Below, one piece after another: positions 1 to 8,062 of a stretch of 30,000 nucleotides of DNA; position 1 is the stretch's first letter; every line of letters begins with the position of its first letter. The notes beneath the pieces were generated by a model that worked only from the letters and a program-made list of their open reading frames with translations, was not told the origin of the DNA and made no database searches. The stretch is from Symbiodinium natans (taxonomy: Eukaryota; Sar; Dinophyceae; Suessiales; Symbiodiniaceae). Position numbers and translations under genes: made by a program. The stretch is taken from contig CAJNDS010001113.1 of assembly GCA_905221605.1 (NCBI GenBank), positions 367,501-397,500 of the forward strand. Reading direction: 5' to 3'.

Positions 1-1
1 T

Positions 2-91
2 GTGAGACGCTTCGTGTGCAGTGCCCTCGAGTCAACGCCTAGCGGCTGCGTGAAAAATATACCAGCCTTCGCAGCAGGGATCTCTGAATAA
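2..91 (+). CDS. Possible C-terminal exon, cut by window edge
   Basis: The frame starting at base 2 is open to the TAA at 89-91 and encodes about 29 residues, including CVKNIPAFAAGISE at the end. If real it is the last exon of a gene lying to the left. I do not recognise the protein. The open stretch is short enough to be chance. Confidence 0.28.
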   Translation: MRRFVCSALESTPSGCVKNIPAFAAGISE

Positions 92-158
92 TCCAGCGGA
101 ACGCGCACACAGCTTAAGCAGCTCCCTTCGTTTGTTCTTCTACACTCATGGGGTGATT

Positions 159-268
159 GAGGTGGCAACAAGGTCGAGTGGGCGAACTGAGCGAACTGGG
201 GCCGCGGCCTCGTCGAGGGATGGAGTTCAAGAGACCCGAGGAAAATCTTGAGCCTAGTAGTAGTGTAG
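159..268 (+). CDS. Candidate exon, charged hypothetical protein
   Basis: This frame is open from just after a TGA to a possible donor GTAGCC at 269. It reads as a charged, protein-like segment containing GMEFKRPEENLEP, with an internal ATG at 220. No family is recognised. If the donor is not used the frame stops at a TAA near 277. Confidence 0.25.
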
Positions 269-272
269 GTAG

Positions 273-325
273 CCTTTAACCTTTTTGGGGTAATATATTA
301 TCCCCGTATAATCCCAAAGGTTAAC
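273..325. repeat. Short imperfect hairpin
   Basis: The arms TTAACCTTTTTGGGG and its near complement (CCCAAAGGTTAA) enclose a near-palindromic GGGGTAATATATTATCCCC core. It resembles a tiny foldback element. No flanking duplication was found. Confidence 0.35.
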
Positions 326-394
326 CTTTAGTTCCCCCAGATTACTGGACAACTAAGTGAGTAATTCAAGCACACATAGAAAACTAGAGTAAAC

Positions 395-784
395 ATGGCG
401 AGCAGTCTAGGGAAGAAGGGGTTTGGGGAAGCAGTCCACAATCCGCAGGGCCCAGGACACGAGAACCTCGTTTCATTCGTTCTCGGCAGTCTACTTTACT
501 ACGTAGGGGCAGGCCATCTAATGGCACTGGTTTGGGGTCTGGGGTTTCCTGAAATTTTCATGGACACCTGCATTGTGCTGGGGAAGGGAGCATCAAACTA
601 CGTAGGCCGCCCCTCCCCCTCACAACTGTTGATGGACGAAATCCTGCATGACTTTTATTACGCAGGTCATCCCTTCCAAACCCTGAATCTTAACATTGTT
701 GTCCGTACAATGCCTCGAAACGGCACATGCGCGAATGACCGAAATCCTGCATCATCCACATGTGCACGCAACATTGAAATTTGA
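395..784 (+). CDS. Hypothetical ORF, 129 codons, partly inside a repeat element
   Basis: ATG-initiated frame. The first ~40 codons (MASSLGKKGFGEAVHNPQ...) look protein-like, but from base 631 on it runs into an inverted-repeat element, so the second half is probably not genuine coding sequence. It may be a short exon followed by an element, or chance. No homology is recognised. Confidence 0.2.
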   Translation: MASSLGKKGFGEAVHNPQGPGHENLVSFVLGSLLYYVGAGHLMALVWGLGFPEIFMDTCIVLGKGASNYVGRPSPSQLLMDEILHDFYYAGHPFQTLNLNIVVRTMPRNGTCANDRNPASSTCARNIEI

Positions 785-856
785 GGGGTGCGGGGAGCTC
801 GATTACCAACCGTCGCACACGTGTAACGTAGGGGGTCATGCAGGATTTTGTCCATC
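631..856. mobile_element. MITE-like element with 22-bp terminal inverted repeats
   Basis: The left end (631-652, GATGGACGAAATCCTGCATG...) and the right end (835-856, reverse complement) match at 21 of 22 positions. An internal copy of the GAAATCCTGCAT motif lies near 739. There is no transposase frame inside. The element is non-autonomous and its superfamily is undetermined. Confidence 0.55.
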
Positions 857-882
857 CACCGAATCACTCCCCGCTGCCAGAC

Positions 883-984
883 GGGGGTTTCCGAAATTCG
901 GGGGTACCTTTTTGGGGTCCTTACTAAAAGAGAATCCTACTGTTTGGGGGTCCAAAAAGGGGTCCCTTATTTTCGTAAACCCCC
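883..984. mobile_element. 102-bp TIR element, family B copy 1
   Basis: The left end GGGGGTTTCCGAAAT pairs with the right end ATTTTCGTAAACCCCC. The interior carries GGGGTACCTTTTTGGGGTCC and AATCCTACTGTTTGGGG. Related interiors occur at 15704-15803 and, inverted and amplified, at 19691-19900, so this is a dispersed family. Confidence 0.55.
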
Positions 985-1033
985 ATATGCCATGCCCGAT
1001 CGTTTTTCTTTGAGCACAACAAGTTCTAAACTC

Positions 1034-1141
1034 ATGGACGGCGTGAGCCTGAATGTCATGGCCGGAAGATCCCACACGCCCAAAACCCTTCACCATCAAC
1101 CTCCTCCAAGCGAGTTCATTCAACGTCTGGGCACTTTGTGA
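1034..1141 (+). CDS. Ambiguous candidate C-terminal coding segment
   Basis: From ATG 1034 the plus frame is open to TGA at 1139-1141 (35 codons, MDGVSLNVMAGR... ending FIQRLGTL). The minus strand is also open and protein-like over the same bases, so strand and reality are uncertain. Confidence 0.2.
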   Translation: MDGVSLNVMAGRSHTPKTLHHQPPPSEFIQRLGTL

Positions 1142-1165
1142 ACTTGCTGTCGCTTTTTGGGGTAT

Positions 1166-1222
1166 CCTGATTATCAGGGCCAACGTTAGGAAAACAAAAA
1201 CACCTCCGCCCTGATTATCAGG
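1166..1222. repeat. Two copies of a 13-bp palindromic motif
   Basis: CCTGATTATCAGG occurs at 1166-1178 and again at 1210-1222. Related TATTATCAGGC or TTATAAGGC strings occur at about 19382 and 23567, suggesting the end of a short dispersed repeat. Confidence 0.35.
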
Positions 1223-1443
1223 CTGCGCGTTTTCAGAGGAACCCCAGAAGTACCAGAAGTGACCGGAAGCCCTAAACCTTAAAGCCTAAACCCAAATCGG
1301 CCCTAAAACTTAAATCCTAACGGCAGTCCTGTGTCTTATACGTTAGACATGAAGGCCCCAAGCCTTCGTACAGAGCCACCGAAGTAAGGAGCCTTACAAC
1401 CCTGAACCTTAAACCCTTGAACCGCAACATTTGGACCTTAATC

Positions 1444-1491
1444 AGGGTTTAGGGTTTAGGGTTTAGGGTTAGTTTAGGGTTTAGGGTTTAG
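1444..1491 (+). repeat. TTTAGGG interstitial telomere-type array
   Basis: Short TTTAGGG run on the plus strand, with one irregular unit, directly upstream of the candidate exon at 1497. Confidence 0.9.
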
Positions 1492-1496
1492 TGCTA

Positions 1497-1640
1497 GAAC
1501 TCGTCTTGGGCTGGAGGCTGACCCACGACGTCCTGCCACCCATGACGCGGCCTTCGCTGAGCGAAGATGCTGGGAGGGATGCAGTGGCCGCTGCCGCTGT
1601 GATGAGAAGAGCTGGCAGCTTTCGGGTCGCCATTGAGGGT
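1497..1640 (+). CDS. Candidate exon between two TTTAGGG arrays
   Basis: The frame from an AG at 1495-1496 is open for 48 codons to a possible donor GTTGGGGTTTAGGG at 1641. It includes SEDAGRDAVAAAAVMRRAG, an alanine- and arginine-rich helical stretch. It ends in phase 0, matching the next candidate exon at 2074. No family is recognised. Confidence 0.3.
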
Positions 1641-1642
1641 GT

Positions 1643-1830
1643 TGGGGTTTAGGGTTTAGGGTTTAGGGTTTAGGGTTTAGGGTTTAGGGTTATGGGTTTA
1701 GGGTTTAGGGTTTAGGGTTTAGGGCTTGGGGTTTAGGGTTTAGGGTTTAGGGCTTGGGGTTTAGGGTTTTTGGGTTGAGTGTTCAGTGCTTATTGTAGGT
1801 TTCTTTGTAGGGGTTTAGGGTTTTTTCTCC
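1643..1830 (+). repeat. TTTAGGG array with GGGCTTGGGG variants
   Basis: About 130 bp of TTTAGGG units with TTATGGG and GGGCTTGGGG interruptions, then a degraded tail to about 1830. It would form the start of the intron after the 1497 exon. Confidence 0.9.
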
Positions 1831-2014
1831 TCAGAATTAAGACGCCTACAGCCCTCTCAGTGAGGGTGTAAGGTTGAGAGTATTTAGGGGTTTGGGCCTT
1901 TCTTGCCCCCCTTTGGGTCAGACATTCTCCTCAGCTTCCCTGTGCCGGAGTGCCATGGAGGTGCTACCTCGATGAAATAGCAGCCATGACAGAATCCTGC
2001 GGCGAAGCATCCGA

Positions 2015-2058
2015 CTAGGGTTTAGGGTTGAGAGTTTAGGGTTTAGGGTTTAGGGTTG
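2015..2058 (+). repeat. Short TTTAGGG array
   Basis: Five to six TTTAGGG units with one GGTTGAGAG interruption. Confidence 0.85.
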
Positions 2059-2073
2059 TCCGCAAGGCGGCAG

Positions 2074-2139
2074 GATGGCTCCGTTGGTTTCCCCGGCCAG
2101 AACACCTTTCACTGGATGGACAATGATGCCATTGAAGAA
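2074..2139 (+). CDS. Candidate exon (66 bp)
   Basis: The acceptor GGCGGCAG|GAT and donor GAAGAA|GTCC bound 22 codons in phase 0/0, including FPGQNTFHWMDNDAIEE. The composition is clearly protein-like. It is preceded by TTTAGGG and followed by CCCTAAA, the opposite of the usual order in this window. Confidence 0.35.
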
Positions 2140-2149
2140 GTCCCCCCGA

Positions 2150-2201
2150 TCCCTAAACCCTAAACCCTAAACCCTAAACCCTAAACTAAACCCTAAACCC
2201 T
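2150..2201 (-). repeat. CCCTAAA array
   Basis: About seven CCCTAAA units, read as TTTAGGG on the minus strand. Confidence 0.9.
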
Positions 2202-2241
2202 GGTCAACCCTGGACCCCCTGCGCCTGGGACGCTTCGTGAG

Positions 2242-2292
2242 ATTTTCTGGGAGTTGGGACCCGGACCCTGGACCAACCGGGGACACCCTAGG
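2242..2292 (+). CDS. Candidate exon ending at a telomere-repeat donor
   Basis: Following CGTGAG, 17 codons (IFWELGPGPWTNRGHPR) are open in phase 0/0 up to AGG|GTTTAGGG at 2293. CCCTAAA lies before it and TTTAGGG after it. The acceptor is weak. Confidence 0.28.
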
Positions 2293-2363
2293 GTTTAGGG
2301 TTTAGGGTTCTGGGTTTCGGGTTTCTTATTCCCCTCCCCTGGAGAAATTGTCCTGGGACACAG

Positions 2364-2408
2364 GCTGGGCTGCTGAAGGTGGTTTCTATCCTTGAAGCGT
2401 TCTTCACG
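2364..2408 (+). CDS. Candidate exon (45 bp)
   Basis: The acceptor GGGACACAG| and donor ACG|GTGGGAAC enclose 15 codons (AGLLKVVSILEAFFT) in phase 0/0, a hydrophobic helix-like segment. The phases fit the neighbouring candidate exons. Confidence 0.3.
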
Positions 2409-2443
2409 GTGGGAACTGAGCGACATTCTTAAACCCCAAAAAG

Positions 2444-2471
2444 CAATGGTTTGGGTGGTATGCGCACGGAG
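2444..2471 (+). CDS. Candidate mini-exon upstream of an introner-like element
   Basis: Twenty-eight bases (QWFGWYAHG, ending in phase 1) run up to the element whose left end supplies the donor GAG|GTTCAGGG. The phase matches the exon resuming at 2677. The acceptor (AAAAAG) is weak. Confidence 0.22.
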
Positions 2472-2672
2472 GTTCAGGGTACTTTTAACCCAATTATCAG
2501 AGTAGTTATAACCCACTTGTAAGCCCCTTAAGTACAATGGTGCTGCAAGCACATCTATAGGTGGGGTACGAAGTACTCTGAACCCTGAACCCTAAACCCT
2601 AAACCCTAAACCCTAATCCCTAAACCCTAAACCCTAAACCCCCATAGAGGTTACTAAGTACCCTGAACCTCC
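2468..2672. mobile_element. Introner-like element (family A2) with nested telomere array
   Basis: Perfect 16-bp terminal inverted repeats, GGAGGTTCAGGGTACT at 2468-2483 and its complement at 2657-2672. The interior has ACCCAATTAT and ATAACCCACTTGTAAGCCCC, shared with the copies at 11846 and 28522. A CCCTAAA array (2585-2643) is nested inside and is flanked by a duplicated 18-bp stretch of the element end. As an intron it would run GT 2472 to AG 2676. Confidence 0.65.
2579..2643 (-). repeat. CCCTAAA array nested in an element
   Basis: About eight CCCTAAA units within the 2468-2672 element. Confidence 0.9.
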
Positions 2673-2676
2673 AAAG

Positions 2677-2751
2677 CATCGGACAACAGCCTTCGCGTGA
2701 CGTGCCGCCCCGCCAATCTCCTGGATGTGTCGGGGGCGCCATTTCCACATG
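2677..2751 (+). CDS. Candidate exon after introner-like element
   Basis: It begins right after the element's terminal CCAAAG|. It reads in phase 1, matching the exon ending at 2471, and includes SDNSLRVTCRPANLLDVSG. It ends CAT G|GTGTTT in phase 1, matching the exon at 3167. CCCTAAA lies upstream and TTTAGGG downstream. Confidence 0.35.
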
Positions 2752-2814
2752 GTGTTTTCAGTGCCTCGGGGGCTTAACGCCTTATGGTTTGAGCGCATCC
2801 GGGTCTAGGGCTCT

Positions 2815-2890
2815 GAGGGTTTAGGGTTTAGGGTTTAGGGTTTAGGGTTTAGGGTTTAGGGTTTAGGGTTTAGGGTTTAAGTGTGTAGGG
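2815..2890 (+). repeat. TTTAGGG array
   Basis: About nine near-perfect TTTAGGG units. Confidence 0.95.
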
Positions 2891-3023
2891 TTTCGCGGTC
2901 GCACGCGCACTCGCAGTCCCCTTCCTCATCAAATGCCAATGCAAAGCCTTACTCACCTCAAAGGTTCATGAACACTTGAAGCATAAAACCCGAAATCTTC
3001 ATCCCACCTGCCAACCTGTAGAC

Positions 3024-3146
3024 ACTAAACCCTAGACCCTGAACCCTGAACCCTAAACCCTAAACCCTAAACCCTAAACCCTAAACCCTAAACCCTAAAC
3101 CCTAAACCCTAAACCCTAAACCCTAAACCCTAAACCCTAAACCCTG
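3024..3146 (-). repeat. CCCTAAA array
   Basis: About sixteen CCCTAAA units, the first few being GACCCTGAA variants. Confidence 0.95.
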
Positions 3147-3166
3147 CCTAAAGAGGGAATACCCAG

Positions 3167-3252
3167 GATCCCGCCGTTGCGGCCCTGGTCCCCCACGTCG
3201 GCGCGCGGCAGAGCAACCCGTCGCCGACGGGCCAGGACTAAACATGGGAAGG
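3167..3252 (+). CDS. Candidate exon bounded by CCCTAAA and TTTAGGG
   Basis: After ACCCAG| the phase-1 frame is open to AGG|GTTTAGGG at 3253 and includes RRRAAEQPVADGPGLNMGR. A second frame is also open but stops at TAA 3239-3241 (ending NPSPTGQD), so this could instead be a terminal exon. Confidence 0.3.
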
Positions 3253-3420
3253 GTTTAGGGTTGAGCGATTAGGGTTAGGGTTTAGGGTTTGGGGCTTCGG
3301 TTTAGGGTTTAGGTGTTTCGGGTCGTTTAGGGTTTAGGGTTTGGGGCTTCGGGTTTAGGGTTTAGGTGTTTCGGGTTTTCAGGGTTTGGGGTTAGGGCTC
3401 AATGTTTAGGATTTGGGGTG
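3250..3420 (+). repeat. Degenerate TTTAGGG field with a ~50-bp tandem duplication
   Basis: TTTAGGG units mixed with GGGGCTTCGG and AGGTGTTTCGGG. The module TTTAGGGTTTGGGGCTTCGG...AGGTGTTTCGGG appears twice (about 3276 and 3328). Confidence 0.8.
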
Positions 3421-3487
3421 TGGGAGGCTTAAGACTTTTCCGTGCCAAAGTTTAGAGCAGGCGAAAGTGTGCAAGGGTTGAGGCCTT

Positions 3488-3530
3488 AGCTTTTTTTTGG
3501 GGTGTGGGGGGGGGGGTGGGGGGGGGGTTA
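3488..3530 (+). repeat. G-rich tract
   Basis: Nearly pure G with scattered T; potential quadruplex former or slippage site. Confidence 0.8.
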
Positions 3531-3681
3531 GGGTTGAGGACTCGGCGTTTAAGGTAGAGAAGGACAGGTTTCAACTTTGGGTTTATGGTTTTAGGGTTGA
3601 CTGGTGAGGCATGAAACCCTAAACCCTAAACCTTAAAGCTTGGAGATTAGGGTTTAGCTAGGGGGCGACTGCTCTGTGCAG

Positions 3682-3750
3682 GACGCCAGCATTTGCGAGA
3701 TGTCCCCCCTGAGCCCTGAACGTCAAGAGTACTGTATGCAATCAAAGAAG
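3682..3750 (+). CDS. Candidate exon (69 bp)
   Basis: The acceptor TCTGTGCAG| and donor AAAGAAG|GTGATT are both good. They enclose exactly 23 codons in phase 0/0, including CEMSPLSPERQEYCMQSKK, a polar segment. One of the better short exons by splice-site quality. Confidence 0.38.
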
Positions 3751-3868
3751 GTGATTATATAGAAACCTCCAGTCAACCCTCACCCGAACCCCAGACCTGA
3801 GCTGAATTCCGAAAGCCTCAACCCTAAGCCCGTAAGCCCTTGAGCCCCAATCCGTGAACACCTCGCAG

Positions 3869-3896
3869 GAGCGGGGAAACGAGATCTTGCGACCTG
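3869..3896 (+). CDS. Candidate mini-exon
   Basis: The acceptor CCTCGCAG| is followed by ERGNEILRP and a possible donor CCTG|GTATCC. If the donor is skipped the frame stays open to about 4090, where it enters CCCTAAA repeats. Weak by itself. Confidence 0.2.
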
Positions 3897-4077
3897 GTAT
3901 CCAAAATAAGCCATGTGGGGCTCATACGGGCACGTTCGCCAAAATGCCCCCCCTAAACACAAGGCAAGAGATTCTCATCCTGATTATACAAAGCTCAACA
4001 GGCTGCCCCTGTTTTCGGGAATCCTCATATTTCGGCTTCTCAGGGCCTTGGGGGACGCGACAGGCCTTTTCGGTGCG

Positions 4078-4146
4078 AAACCCTAAACCCTAAACCCTAA
4101 TCCCAAACCCTAAACCCTAAACCCTAAACCCTAAACCCGAAACCCT
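4078..4146 (-). repeat. CCCTAAA array
   Basis: Eight to nine units with two variants. Confidence 0.9.
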
Positions 4147-4260
4147 TGTAAACAGCAAACCCTAAACTCTAGACCCTTAGAGTTTGCCAAACTCCAGGTT
4201 TAAGGAACTAAGGAATTTAGGGTTTCTGCGAATGGCTTCCGGGTCGAGAGCTTTAGGGGG

Positions 4261-4350
4261 AAACCCTAAACCCTAAGCCCGAATTAAACCCTAAACCCTA
4301 AACCCTAAACCCTAAGCCCTAAGCCCTAAACCCTAAACCCTAAACCCTAA
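4261..4350 (-). repeat. CCCTAAA array with CCCTAAG units
   Basis: About twelve units, three of them CCCTAAG. Confidence 0.9.
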
Positions 4351-4374
4351 GGGGGGAGGGGCCGCCGTGCCCAG

Positions 4375-4434
4375 GAATTTGGTGAATCACCGCGGCCCGC
4401 AGCAGCAAGCTCCGGCCTGTCCTTTCTTCCCTAA
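4375..4434 (+). CDS. Candidate exon between CCCTAAA and TTTAGGG
   Basis: After GTGCCCAG| one frame reads EFGESPRPAAASSGLSFLP to a TAA. Another is open through to GG|GTTTAAGG at about 4441. The frame is undecided. Confidence 0.22.
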   Translation, partial: EFGESPRPAAASSGLSFLP

Positions 4435-4439
4435 ACGCT

Positions 4440-4570
4440 TGGGTTTAAGGTTGAGGGTTTAGGGCTTAGGGTTTAGGGTTAGAGTTTAGGGTTTTGGGTT
4501 TTGGGTTGATGGTGGAGGGTTGAGGGTTAGGGTTCAGGGTTTAGGGTTTAGGGTTTAACCTCTAAACCCT
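4440..4570 (+). repeat. Degenerate TTTAGGG array ending in a head-to-head junction
   Basis: TTTAGGG, GGTTGAGGG and GGGTTTTGGG units. At 4555-4570 TTTAGGGTTTAA meets CCTCTAAACCCTAG, so the repeat reverses orientation. Confidence 0.85.
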
Positions 4571-4572
4571 AG

Positions 4573-4680
4573 TCCATATATGTATATATATGTACATATA
4601 TATATATATACATATATGTTTCTTTTGTTGGGGGGGTGCCCCCCGCCCCCCCCCCCCCCCCTTCTCCCCCCCCGCCCCCA
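4573..4680. repeat. TA microsatellite followed by a C-rich tract
   Basis: Alternating TATATA/CATATATG to about 4620, then a C-rich tract from 4628. Confidence 0.9.
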
Positions 4681-4739
4681 TGTAGCCACACGCTCTCCTG
4701 CAGGTGCTCGTCAGTATTGCCAATTACTTTCCATCTCCT

Positions 4740-6130
4740 AAATAAGCCCCAAGTTAGGAGTTGCAACTTGTAAAAACATATCTACATCCTGCTTTAAATT
4801 CTCTAAGCTCTTAAACAAGACCTACTTTTCAAGTTTGAGGGGGTGAAGTTTTAGATAGAATTTGTCTAATCTCCTAATATTAGTTTTGATATGAGTATGG
4901 GTACGAATTTTCGTATTTCTACCATCTATGTATTTTCATGTTTTGCATTTCTTGATGTTTCAGGTCATTTCGGAATTTCCAGGCATGTAAAATTTCAAGA
5001 CATACCTCTTTTCTCAGATTTCTTAGAACCCTGACCCAGCCCTCATTTAGGAAGTTAAGGAAAGAAAAGAAACTTCATTTTTGTTTTTTTCCAATGAATC
5101 CGGAAGACAATTCCATTCACCCCAATTTAGGAGTTGAACAATTGGCCTACATTCTCTAAACCCCAAAACTTGCCGTATTTTGGCAGGTGAAGGAATTGCA
5201 GTTTTTCAATATGCCTAATTTCTTAGATTCCTAGATTACTCCTAATTTAGGAATTTAGACTTTTTGAAACCGGTTTGAACTCTTAATATTCTTTAAATTC
5301 CTGAGCCCCAATCTTGAAATTTACGGATGTGAACACGTTTTAAGTGGGCCTCAGCCCTGATTAGAGAAAATGAAATTGTCTTCTGGATCTACTTAAACGT
5401 ATCAAAACCTAAAATTCTTAGTTTCCTCAATTCCTAAACTAGGACGTATTTATACAGAAGCACGGCCAAACTTCACATTGCGAAACCAATTTTTTAACAA
5501 TCGCTACTTTCAATTAGGCCTACACTCTGTAAAGTTTGAGATTTGCTCTTTAATTGGAATCTACGGAGTTTAAGAAAGGGTAGGGCTATCTACATTCCTA
5601 AATTTCGTAGCCCCAAGTTAGGATATTCAAGATATTATATCTTACAAAATAGTTGACATTCGTGGTATTCCCCCTAAACCCTAAACCCTAAACCCTAAAC
5701 CCTAAACCCTAAACCCTAAACCCTAAACCCTAAACCCTAAACCCTAAACCCTGAACCCTGAACCCTAAACCCTAAACCCTAAACCCTAAACCCTAAACCC
5801 TAAACCCTAAACCCTAAACCCTAAACCCTAAACCCTTCCCACAGCGCTATTCCTAAATTTTCGTGGGTTTTTTCAGGCCTCAGCTCTTTCAAGCACCTAA
5901 GTTTGGGCACGTGAAATTGTCTTCCGGCTTTACTTTAACTTCGGAACGCTTAAGTTCCTTAAGTTCCTAAATTCAGGCTTATTGAGGAATTTAAGGAACA
6001 TACAAAAACCAGGCCTATTCCAGAATTTTGAAGTTCCTCAGCGGAAAAGTCGGCCCTAATTTGGTAATCCCAGGAGCTTACAATTTAAATAGGACTGAAT
6101 TCTTGGTAATTATTCCTCAACAATGTCCCA
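4740..6130. repeat. AT-rich block with worn repeat module
   Basis: Markedly AT-richer than its surroundings and without long frames. A diverged module of the type CCTAAA...GCCCCAATTTAGGAGTT recurs near 4744, 5037, 5120, 5229, 5303, 5355, 5610 and 6053. It looks like an old tandem or dispersed repeat, interrupted by the CCCTAAA array at 5671. No gene seen. Confidence 0.5.
5671..5838 (-). repeat. CCCTAAA array (168 bp)
   Basis: About 24 near-perfect CCCTAAA units within the AT-rich block; two CCCTGAA variants in the middle. Confidence 0.97.
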
Positions 6131-6357
6131 AAATAAACCCGAATTCAGGATTTGAAAGATCTTTTTGCAACTTAGACAAGTTCTTAAGTGGGGGAGATTG
6201 AAATCGTTTTCCCACTTTCTTGTAAATGTTATCCGTCTCTGTGTCCTCGCCTTTTTTCTACGCGGAACGCGGCTACGCGAGGGGGGTGGGTAGCACATAT
6301 TTATGGAGACGGCGCCTCTAAGAGGCCGTGCGAGTACCACAATTTCTGGGGCTCGGG

Positions 6358-6395
6358 GAGGGGGGGGGTGGGGGGTGGGGGGTGGGGGGGGGGGT
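6358..6395 (+). repeat. G-rich tract
   Basis: Runs of G with single T interruptions; potential quadruplex. Confidence 0.85.
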
Positions 6396-6467
6396 AATCA
6401 CGTGACTTGGGCCTGAACCCCTAATCCCCAAAGGCCTAAACCCTTGCTGTTTAATTCGGGGTTTATA

Positions 6468-6573
6468 AGCAAAACGCGCCCGCGCCTAGGCGAGAGCGCA
6501 ATTTCAACCAAAAAATGCGTCCGAAACTTCAAAACGACACCCCCTAGAAAAAAAACACAACAAACGAACGATC
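6468..6573 (+). repeat. 106-bp duplicated segment, copy 1
   Basis: It begins AGCAAAACGCGCCCGCGCC and ends AACGATC. Copy 2 at 6847-6952 has the same length and about nine tenths identity by eye. The palindromic CGCCTAGGCG lies near its start. Confidence 0.75.
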
Positions 6574-6736
6574 CTTAAACCCAAAAGAATAGTCCAAGCA
6601 GTGCAAACCCAAATCCTGAAACCTGAACCCTAAAGTTTGAACCTTGAACCCTGAAGAAGAATCAACTTGAGGCCACTTTCAGGATCCAGTGCACAAGTCT
6701 GTTGGGTTACAACCAAAGCACAATTCCAGAAAATCA

Positions 6737-6782
6737 TGCCTGCGCTGTGGCGAGAGCACTATTTCGAACCTGAACTGCCGGA
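6737..6782 (+). repeat. Diverged partial third copy of the 106-bp segment
   Basis: GCCTGCGCTGTGGCGAGAGC followed by ACTATTTCGAACC matches the first third of the 106-bp repeat with several substitutions. Confidence 0.5.
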
Positions 6783-6846
6783 GCCATAACGCAAGAAAAA
6801 ACTTCCCGAACCGAAAATCGCCATTTGAAAGTTCAACATGGGGATG

Positions 6847-6952
6847 AGCAAAACGTGCCCGCGCCTAGGCGAGAGCGCAAATTCGAGCAAAAAACGCGTC
6901 CAAAACTTCAAAAACAAGGACCCCCTGGAAAAACACAACAAAAAAAACGATC
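6847..6952 (+). repeat. 106-bp duplicated segment, copy 2
   Basis: Shares GCGCCTAGGCGAGAGCGCAA, the A-rich middle and the AACGATC end with copy 1. No coding frame is conserved in a telling way, so it is a non-coding repeat or RNA-like module of unknown nature. Confidence 0.75.
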
Positions 6953-7321
6953 AGGCTTCGAGCGAAAATGCATTTTCCGAAAAAATCACCTAACCCTTCA
7001 GTGTTTTCGAGCCCTGCAAATGCTGCGGTGATCACGAAATTGTGTGTTTTACTTGAGTTTTCAGCCCTCGACGCGAAAAATGTAAACACAGAATGTGTTC
7101 AGTCACACGGCCCCTTACAGGCGCCGTCACCATATTTATACCCTGGGCTGGTTTAATTTAGGAAGTTGTGATTTGAAGTTTTGTTGGTGCAAGCAGGGGG
7201 GGGAGTCTTTTGCTTCAGGGTTTGCCTGGGTTTGGTGTTTACCAGGGTTAGGGTTTAGGGAAGGAGCAGGTTTTGGGGAAGCTGGTAGGCAAGCTTCTAC
7301 CATAATTACCTTCGCTTGCAG

Positions 7322-7410
7322 CGGATGCGAACAGTGCCAGGCACAACAGCGCGAGTCTGTGGACAAGCTGGCTTGTCTTGGAAGATGTCCAAAGTGGTGT
7401 GTCCGCCCCT
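7322..7410 (+). CDS. Candidate exon, frame undecided
   Basis: After CGCTTGCAG all three frames are open for about 25-30 codons. One is cysteine-rich (CEQC...CLGRCPKWC), another reads SLWTSWLVLEDVQSG. It probably contains coding sequence, but the frame cannot be chosen here. Confidence 0.22.
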
Positions 7411-7485
7411 AAACCCTGCGCCCCTTTTGTACCCCAAATAAACCCTAAACCTAAACCCTTTTTAAATCCTTATCCTTATCTACAG

Positions 7486-7570
7486 GGCAAAGAGGGCATC
7501 CCTGTGTTTCGGAGCCCCCCGAGATGTGGTCACGGATATTGAGCACCTAAGCTTAAATCTTGGGCTCCCT
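7486..7570 (+). CDS. Candidate exon
   Basis: After TATCTACAG| the phase-1 frame reads FGAPRDVVTDIEHLSLNLGL and runs into a C-rich tract. A donor may lie at GAT|GTGGTC. No family is recognised. Confidence 0.25.
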
Positions 7571-7571
7571 C

Positions 7572-7690
7572 CCGCCCCCCCCCCCCCCCCCCCCCCCCCT
7601 CCCCCCCCCAAACCCAAAACCCTAAACCCCCAAACCCTAAACCTTTAAAACCTAAGCCCTAAACCCGAAACCCGAAACGCAAAACCCAAA
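7572..7690 (-). repeat. C-rich tract followed by degenerate CCCTAAA/CCCGAAA units
   Basis: About 40 bases of almost pure C, then CCCAAAA, CCCTAAA and CCCGAAA variants. Confidence 0.85.
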
Positions 7691-7824
7691 ACCCTCTCTC
7701 ATCTAGCACCAAGAAGGTTTAGACTGAACCCGTTGGCCAAGCTTCGCCACCAAGAAGCCCCCCCAAACACTATTTACATCTCAGAAACCTGGGCCACATA
7801 AGCAATCACAGACCCCCGAAGGCC

Positions 7825-7905
7825 AGCCAGTAAGCTAGTAAGCCCAGTCCAGCAAGCCCAGCAAGTCTAGTAAGCCCAGTACGTCCAGAAAGTTCAGAAA
7901 ACCTC
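7825..7905. repeat. Short AGTAAGCCCAG/AGCAAGCCCAG minisatellite
   Basis: Imperfect 9-11-bp units (CCAGTAAG, CTAGTAAG, CCAGCAAG) repeated about seven times. Confidence 0.5.
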
Positions 7906-8062
7906 CAGCCCTAAACCTCAAACCCTAAACCCTAAACGCTAGCTCGGCCAGGCTGAGACCTCATGACATGTGGCGAGCTTAGGGGGGGGGGGGAGCGCCC
8001 CAAACTCCCCAATCCAAGCCCCTAAAGCGCAATGGGATCGGCGTCCGCTGATAAGAGAGCAG

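Noticed and set aside
6759-7412. Overlapping 60-105 codon frames on both strands
   Set aside because: They mostly fall in the 106-bp repeat or lack protein character; only 7322-7410 is kept as a weak candidate.
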